NCBI GenBank assembly: GCA_028290685.1
Contig: JAQGJI010000144.1
Coordinates: 1 to 10,602 of the forward strand
DNA from: Devosia sp.
GTDB taxonomy: Bacteria; Pseudomonadota; Alphaproteobacteria; Rhizobiales; Devosiaceae
DNA length: 10,602 bases
Reading direction: 5' to 3'
Below, one piece after another: positions 6,695-10,602 of this stretch. Made by a program: the position numbers and the translations under genes. Below the pieces are notes generated by a model. It searched no databases. It had not been told where the DNA came from and worked only from the letters and a program-made list of their open reading frames with translations. Position 1 is the stretch's first letter; the number at the start of each line of letters is the position of its first letter.

Positions 6695-7767
6695 GCCACC
6701 ATCTGATCGTCGGCCTTGGACTTCATGATCACGATGTCGCCCTTGGCTGCCAGGTCCTTGGCGGTCGAGACCATGCGTCCCTGGGCCTCGTCCACGTCCT
6801 TGAGGCGGACGGGCCCCATGGCCTCCATATCGTCCTTGAGCATTTTGACGGTGCGGGCCGACATATTGCCAAAGAACGTTTCCTTGAGACCATCGTTGGC
6901 GCCCTTGAGCGCCAGGGCGAGCTCCTTTTTATCCATTTTGCTGAGCAGGGTCTGAATGGCGGACGCATCCAGCTTGCCCAGGTCCTCGAAGGTGAACATC
7001 AGCGCCTTGATGCGCTCGGCATCGTCGCGGTTTTGTTCCTCGAGCGTGGTGATGAACCGCGCTTCGGTCTGGCGATCGAAGCTGTTGAAGATTTCGGCCA
7101 TCTGCTCGTGGCTGTCGCGGCGCTTGGCGTGATTCAGGGTCGACATGAACTCGGTGCGCAGCGTCGTTTCGATCTTTTCCAAAATCTCCTTTTGAACCGG
7201 ATCGAGGCCCAGCATGCGCTGGACCACATCCATTGCGAGTTCCTCCGGCAGGACGGCCAGGACCCTGGAGGCGTGTTCGGTGGCAATCTTGGAGAGCACC
7301 ACGGCGATGGTTTGGGGATATTCGTTCTTGAGGTAGGCGGCCAGCACGTCAGCCTGCACGTTGGAGAGTTTTTCCCACATGTTGCGGCCGGCGGGACCAC
7401 GGATTTCTTCCATGATGGAATCGACCTTGTCCTGAGACAGGAAGCTCAGCAGCAAGCGTTCGGTGGAGTCGGTATTGCCCGAAAGCGAACCATTGGTGGA
7501 AATGGTGGTGACAAATTCCACCATCAGATCATCCAGCATCTCCTGGGTGATCGGGCCAAGGCGCACCATGGCCCGACTTAACTGCTTGACTTCAAGCTCG
7601 TCGAGTTCGTCGAAAATGGGCTTGCCGTAATCGGGGCCCAGCGCCAGCAGCAGCGCAGCCGCTTTTTCGTCGCCGGTCAGGACGCGTTGGCTGGCGTTAC
7701 CGCCAACAACGAGCTGCCTTGGCGCATTGAGGTCTGGAACGCCTGCCGATTGGGAAACCAGGGCCAT
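6691..7767 (-). CDS. fliG: Flagellar motor switch protein FliG
   Basis: FliG links the MS ring (FliF) to the C ring and converts stator ion flow into torque. The 358-residue protein has the normal three parts. The N-terminal FliF-binding domain (~25-125) begins with LTGDEKAAALLLALGPDYGK. The middle domain has EYPQTIAVVLSKI (149-161), where most homologues have EHPQ. The C-terminal torque domain has MFTFEDLGKLD (257-267) and the charged torque helix SARTVKMLKDDMEAMGPVRL (303-322), keeping the acidic pair D312/D313 and R321 that face the stator. It starts 5 bp after the fliF stop without a clear ribosome binding site, which suggests coupling to fliF, and its stop overlaps the fliH start. Confidence 0.97.
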   Translation of the reverse strand: MALVSQSAGVPDLNAPRQLVVGGNASQRVLTGDEKAAALLLALGPDYGKPIFDELDELEVKQLSRAMVRLGPITQEMLDDLMVEFVTTISTNGSLSGNTDSTERLLLSFLSQDKVDSIMEEIRGPAGRNMWEKLSNVQADVLAAYLKNEYPQTIAVVLSKIATEHASRVLAVLPEELAMDVVQRMLGLDPVQKEILEKIETTLRTEFMSTLNHAKRRDSHEQMAEIFNSFDRQTEARFITTLEEQNRDDAERIKALMFTFEDLGKLDASAIQTLLSKMDKKELALALKGANDGLKETFFGNMSARTVKMLKDDMEAMGPVRLKDVDEAQGRMVSTAKDLAAKGDIVIMKSKADDQMVA

Positions 7768-7772
7768 GGCGG

Positions 7773-9407
7773 TTACGCTGCGTTGCTCAGCCAGTCACGC
7801 ACGATCAGCGCGGCCTGGCGGGGATTTTCTTCAACGAGGGTGCCAACGGTCTTGAGCGTCTGCAACTGCGTCTCGCCCATGGACTTGGCATTGGCGACCC
7901 ATGCCGGGGTCTTGTCGCGCGGCTCCTGGTTGACCTCTTCATCGCTGATGACCTGGCCATTGGCCGCCAGAACGCCATGGTGGCCCAGTTCGGCCGCACT
8001 GGGCAGGGCGAGAGCCTTGCTCTCGGGGGACAGGACCTTCTTGAGCAGCGGCCGCATGACGAAAAACACCAGCGCCAGGGCAATCAGCAGCGTCACCGCC
8101 ATTTCAGCCCCGTTCATCAGGTCATCGCGCGTGAAGTCAAGCAGCCCGCCAGTGCCATCGGTGCCGGCAACGGCCAGTTCGGGGCGTTCGGCAAACTGCA
8201 GATTGACCACCTGGACGCTGTCGCCGCGCGTTTCCGAATAGCCCACGGCCGAGCGGACCAGCGTCAGGATCTGGGCAATCTCGTCAGCCGAACGCGGCAC
8301 GTAGGTGGCATTGCCCTCCGGGTCCGCCGTATAGACGCCATCGACCACGACCGCGACCGAGAGGCGCTTGACCGCGCCCGCCTCGGTCACCGCGGTCTGG
8401 GTGGTCTTGCTGATCTCGTAGTTGGTGACTTCCTCGGTGGAACTGCCCTGATCGGTGGGGCCGCCCGCGCCATTGTTCTGCGAGGCGCCAGGCAATTCAT
8501 TGGCGACACTCACCTGTCCATCGGCGCCCGAGGTGAGGTTCTGGTTTTCGCGCGTCTGGGTGGAGCGGACGACCTGCCCTTCGGGATCGAATCTTTCTTC
8601 GGTGGTGGTGGAGCGATTGTAGTCGATCTCGGCCGCCACCTCGACACGCGCCCGGCCGGCGCCGACGATGTTGGCCAGCATGTCCTCGACCCGGGTGCGC
8701 AGGCGATTTTCATAGCCCAGCGTGCGCTCGTCTGCTGCACCGGCCAGCGCGCTTTGTGCGTCATCGGTGCCCGAGGCGAGCAGATTGCCCTGGTCATCGA
8801 CAATGGAAACGCGCGCGGGGGCCAGCCCTTCGATGGCGGAAGCCACCAGATGCTGGACGGCACGGATTTCGCTGCTTGAGAGTTCGCCCCGCACGGCCAG
8901 AACAATGGAGGCGGAGGGGTCCTTGCGCTCGCGGCGGAACAGTTCGCGCTCGGGCAGCACCAGGTGGACACGAGCGGACTTGATGCGGTTCAGCGAGGTG
9001 ATGGTGCGGGCCAGCTCGCCTTCGAGCGCGCGGACATTGTTGATGTTCTGCACAAAGCTCGTGGCGCCCAGCGTCGATTGCTCGTCAAAAATTTCGTAGC
9101 CCACCTGGCCGCGCTGGGGCAGACCGGAGCCGGCCAGGTTCATGCGCAACGTCGTGATCTGATCGCGCGGCACCAGGATGGTGTCACCCTCCCCGCGCAG
9201 CTCAAAGGGAACGTTCTGGGTTTGCAGTTCGGCCACGATCGCCGAGGAGTCCTCGAGCGAGAGGCCCGTATAGAGCGGGGCCAGATTGGGTGCCTGCGCC
9301 CGCAGCATCAAAAAGCCGAAGAACCCCAGCATCAGCACTGCCACAACCGCCATAGCGGCCAGGCGCGGCAGGCCAATGCGATTGATGAGCTGGGAGAAAT
9401 TGTCCAC
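7773..9407 (-). CDS. fliF: Flagellar MS-ring protein FliF
   Basis: FliF assembles the MS ring in the cytoplasmic membrane, the base on which the rotor and export gate are built. With the GTG at 9407 the protein has 544 residues. It has a first membrane segment at ~16-35 and a periplasmic ring-building region (YscJ/FliF type) including RTITSLNRIKSARVHLVLPE (134-153). A low-complexity Gly/Gln/Asn stretch lies at ~300-325, and a second membrane segment at ~434-451. The cytoplasmic tail ends in VEENPRQAALIVRDWLSNAA (525-544), the FliG-binding signature. An in-frame GTG at 9455 would add 16 residues (SRLCAAAALLQTSAR...) that do not look like FliF, so 9407 is preferred; neither start has a strong ribosome binding site. 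First gene of the operon. Confidence 0.95.
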   Translation of the reverse strand: MDNFSQLINRIGLPRLAAMAVVAVLMLGFFGFLMLRAQAPNLAPLYTGLSLEDSSAIVAELQTQNVPFELRGEGDTILVPRDQITTLRMNLAGSGLPQRGQVGYEIFDEQSTLGATSFVQNINNVRALEGELARTITSLNRIKSARVHLVLPERELFRRERKDPSASIVLAVRGELSSSEIRAVQHLVASAIEGLAPARVSIVDDQGNLLASGTDDAQSALAGAADERTLGYENRLRTRVEDMLANIVGAGRARVEVAAEIDYNRSTTTEERFDPEGQVVRSTQTRENQNLTSGADGQVSVANELPGASQNNGAGGPTDQGSSTEEVTNYEISKTTQTAVTEAGAVKRLSVAVVVDGVYTADPEGNATYVPRSADEIAQILTLVRSAVGYSETRGDSVQVVNLQFAERPELAVAGTDGTGGLLDFTRDDLMNGAEMAVTLLIALALVFFVMRPLLKKVLSPESKALALPSAAELGHHGVLAANGQVISDEEVNQEPRDKTPAWVANAKSMGETQLQTLKTVGTLVEENPRQAALIVRDWLSNAA

Positions 9408-9497
9408 GCGGGCACTCGTTTGCAACAAGGCCGCTGCAGCGCAAAGGCGCGACACGACCGATGGGCAAAAATTACCTAGCAGATGGTAAACATTGTC

Positions 9498-9512
9498 TTA
9501 ACTATCGGTTGC
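9498..9512. promoter_or_regulatory. CtrA-like site TTAA-N7-TTGC (one good half)
   Basis: The CtrA consensus is TTAA-N7-TTAA, often TTAAC. Here TTAAC is intact and the second half reads TTGC, two of four bases. CtrA drives the fliF operon in Caulobacter, so the location is right, but a site with one good half is weak evidence. Confidence 0.25.
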
Positions 9513-9525
9513 TGTTTGCAAATTT

Positions 9526-9542
9526 CCGGCAGAAAGTGCCGG
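9526..9542. repeat. Inverted repeat CCGGCA-N5-TGCCGG between fliF and GST
   Basis: Two perfect 6-bp arms flank GAAAG. It lies 26 bp before the transferase start and about 120 bp upstream of the fliF start, so it could be an operator for either gene. CGGC, an A-tract and GC are also elements I recall from FlbD-binding ftr sites, with spacing off by one. A terminator is unlikely because no T-run follows on either strand. Confidence 0.45.
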
Positions 9543-9567
9543 GCGGGATAAACAAAGGGTTGTTTCA

Positions 9568-10185
9568 GTGTTGAGAATTCTAGGCCGCGAAACGTCGATC
9601 AATGTGCGCAAGGTGCTCTGGGCGCTGGAAGAGCTCGGGTTGCAGTACGACCGGGAGGACTGGGGCCTGCCCATCCGTGATCCGCAGGTGCCCGAGTTCC
9701 TGGCGCTCAATCCCAATGGGCAGGTGCCGGTGCTGATCGAGGGCGAGTTCGTGCTGTGGGAAAGCAATGCGATCCTGATCTACCTGGCCGAACGGGAGGG
9801 CATTTTGCTGCCCCAGCATCTGGAAAGCCGGGCCCTGGCGCTGCAATGGCTATGCTGGCAGGCCTCGGATCTCAATGGCACCTGGGGCTATGCCGTTTAC
9901 GCCCTGATCCGCAGGACGCCCGGCTTTGACGACCCGGAAAAGATCGCACAATCACTGGCCCGCTGGGGCTCCAAGATGGCGCTGCTGGAGGCGCACCTGG
10001 GCAGGGGCGCGCCGTATCTGGCGGGTGATGAATTCACCATCGCCGATATCGCGCTGGGGCTGTCGATCCACCGATGGATGAGCATTGGGGCTGAAAAGCC
10101 GGACTTCCCCGCGGTGGCTGAATACTACGGGCGCCTGCTTGGCCGGGCCGCGGGGCAAAAATGGATGGGGCCGCAAACACCATAA
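9568..10185 (+). CDS. Glutathione S-transferase family protein
   Basis: This 205-residue protein has the two-domain cytosolic glutathione S-transferase layout. The N-terminal thioredoxin-like fold (~1-78) has SINVRKVLWALEEL (10-23), where S10 is a plausible glutathione-activating residue. The cis-proline segment is NPNGQVPVLIEG (48-59), and ESNAILIYLAE (65-75) contains the Glu-Ser pair that binds the gamma-glutamyl group. The helical C-terminal domain carries the folding motif GDEFTIADIALGLSIHRW (153-170). It resembles bacterial theta/beta-like enzymes; the substrate cannot be told. I use the GTG at 9568, because the protein fold begins at once; AAGGG about nine bases upstream is a modest ribosome binding site. 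It is transcribed away from the fliF operon, and no functional link to motility is evident. Confidence 0.92.
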   Translation: MLRILGRETSINVRKVLWALEELGLQYDREDWGLPIRDPQVPEFLALNPNGQVPVLIEGEFVLWESNAILIYLAEREGILLPQHLESRALALQWLCWQASDLNGTWGYAVYALIRRTPGFDDPEKIAQSLARWGSKMALLEAHLGRGAPYLAGDEFTIADIALGLSIHRWMSIGAEKPDFPAVAEYYGRLLGRAAGQKWMGPQTP

Positions 10186-10222
10186 GAGCTGTTGCGGGAA
10201 CAGGACCGATGCAGGATGGCCC

Positions 10223-10573
10223 CTATTGTCCCAACACCACGCTGCGCGTCGGTTCGCCCGTCTCCCGATCAAACAGCGTCAGGCTCGTCGTATCCCCGAT
10301 CCTGTAGGTCACGTTGATGGCTCCCTCGCTGACCAGGGCCGAAATCACCTCGGCCCCCGGCGGCAGCACAACGGCCTGGGCCAGGGCGGGTGGCGGCGCA
10401 TCGCGCATCACCCGATAGACAAGGGCGAAGCCAATCGCCATAAATCCCAGCAACAGGATGCCGATCGATATCCCGAACTAACGGCGCGCCTTGCTGAGCA
10501 CGGCCAGCGCCTCGGGGGATAGCTGTTAGTACGATTTAGGGCCGCCGTGCCCGGTCACGTTAGGATTGCTCAT
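10223..10573 (-). pseudogene. Broken small membrane-protein gene, DUF6476-like, with two in-frame stops
   Basis: Reading from the ATG at 10573, the frame gives MSNPNVTGHGGPKSY, a TAA (10528-10526), QLSPEALAVLSKARR, a TAG (10480-10478), then FGISIGILLLGFMAIGFALV and a soluble tail with LPPGAEVISALVSEGAINVT and SLTLFDRETGEPTR, ending at TAG (10223). Without the stops it would be 116 residues: a short charged N-terminus, one membrane segment and a small extracytoplasmic beta-like domain. This is the look of the small DUF6476 family of alphaproteobacteria, recalled rather than searched. The helix-like segment between the stops reads as genuine protein, which argues that the frame once ran through. 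An unbroken remainder could start at TTG 10453 or ATG 10441, but either would trim the membrane segment. Sequencing error at the two stops is a real alternative. Confidence 0.55.
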
Positions 10574-10602
10574 GGCCGAAAATACCACACTGGAGTTCGA
10601 GG
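10572..10602 (+). CDS. Start of an unidentified gene (runs off the window)
   Basis: Only ten codons are visible, MAENTTLEFE. AGGA six bases before the ATG is a good ribosome binding site. Two N-termini of similar look are RluA-family pseudouridine synthases and the acetyl-CoA carboxylase alpha subunit; ten residues cannot decide between these or others. The ATG overlaps the divergent ATG at 10573 inside CATG. Confidence 0.5.
   Translation, partial: MAENTTLEFE

Larger units (their letters stand above)
9408..9567. promoter_or_regulatory. Divergent fliF operon / glutathione S-transferase control region
   Basis: This region is AT-richer than its surroundings and must carry the promoter of the fliF operon (minus) and probably that of the transferase (plus). 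Visible elements are a CtrA-like half-site (9498-9512) and a 17-bp inverted repeat (9526-9542). A possible -10 for the transferase is GATAAA (9547-9552), without a convincing -35. On the minus strand TTAAGA and TAGGTA are 17 bp apart, but both match consensus poorly. I found no GG-N10-GC sigma-54 promoter with a good -24/-12 pair, consistent with fliF being an early, sigma-70-type flagellar promoter as in Caulobacter. Confidence 0.5.

Noticed and set aside
6685..7581. 298-residue plus-strand open frame opposite fliG
   Set aside because: Antisense shadow of fliG, with no ribosome binding site or recognisable motif.
9405..9455. Longer fliF from the GTG at 9455
   Set aside because: The additional 16 residues precede the typical FliF N-terminus (DNFSQLINRIG) and there is no ribosome binding site.
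10186..10222. Possible bidirectional terminator between the transferase and the broken small gene
   Set aside because: Only a 4-bp stem (TGTT-gcggg-AACA) and no T-run; too weak to call.

Overview
The window looks like a high-GC alphaproteobacterial chromosome segment. The gene order fliF-fliG-fliH-fliN-flbD is the layout of the Caulobacter crescentus fliF operon, and the proteins read as alphaproteobacterial. A member of the Hyphomicrobiales (for example a Devosia relative) is my best guess, but this is inference from style and gene order and was not tested by any search.

Layout. (1) 1-877, minus: 5'-part of a zinc-ribbon/HEXXH putative metallopeptidase whose C-terminus lies outside the window. 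(2) 878-1092: divergent control region with a perfect 12-bp palindrome and a candidate promoter for the next gene. (3) 1093-2163, plus: an orphan PAS/HisKA_2 sensor histidine kinase, ending 14 bp from the convergent flhA. (4) 2178-9407, minus: a compact six-gene flagellar operon read in the order fliF (MS ring), fliG (switch), fliH (export regulator), fliN (switch/C ring), flbD (sigma-54 activator), flhA (export gate). Gaps are at most about 13 bp and two junctions overlap, so co-transcription and translational coupling are likely. (5) 9408-9567: divergent region between fliF and a glutathione S-transferase gene, with an inverted repeat and a CtrA-like half-site. (6) 9568-10185, plus: the glutathione S-transferase. 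(7) 10223-10573, minus: a small membrane-protein reading frame (DUF6476-like) broken by two in-frame stops. (8) From 10572, plus: the first ten codons of another gene.

Working together: FliF and FliG build the MS ring and rotor, FliN completes the C ring, and FliH and FlhA serve the type III export apparatus. FlbD, encoded in the same transcript, would then activate sigma-54-dependent late flagellar genes and, by analogy with Caulobacter, may feed back on fliF. I found no novel defence, mobile or biosynthetic system. The most unusual item is at the right edge: the small reading frame with two stops, a start codon overlapping that of its divergent neighbour, and four TTAG/CTAA words for which one type of base change would repair the frame.
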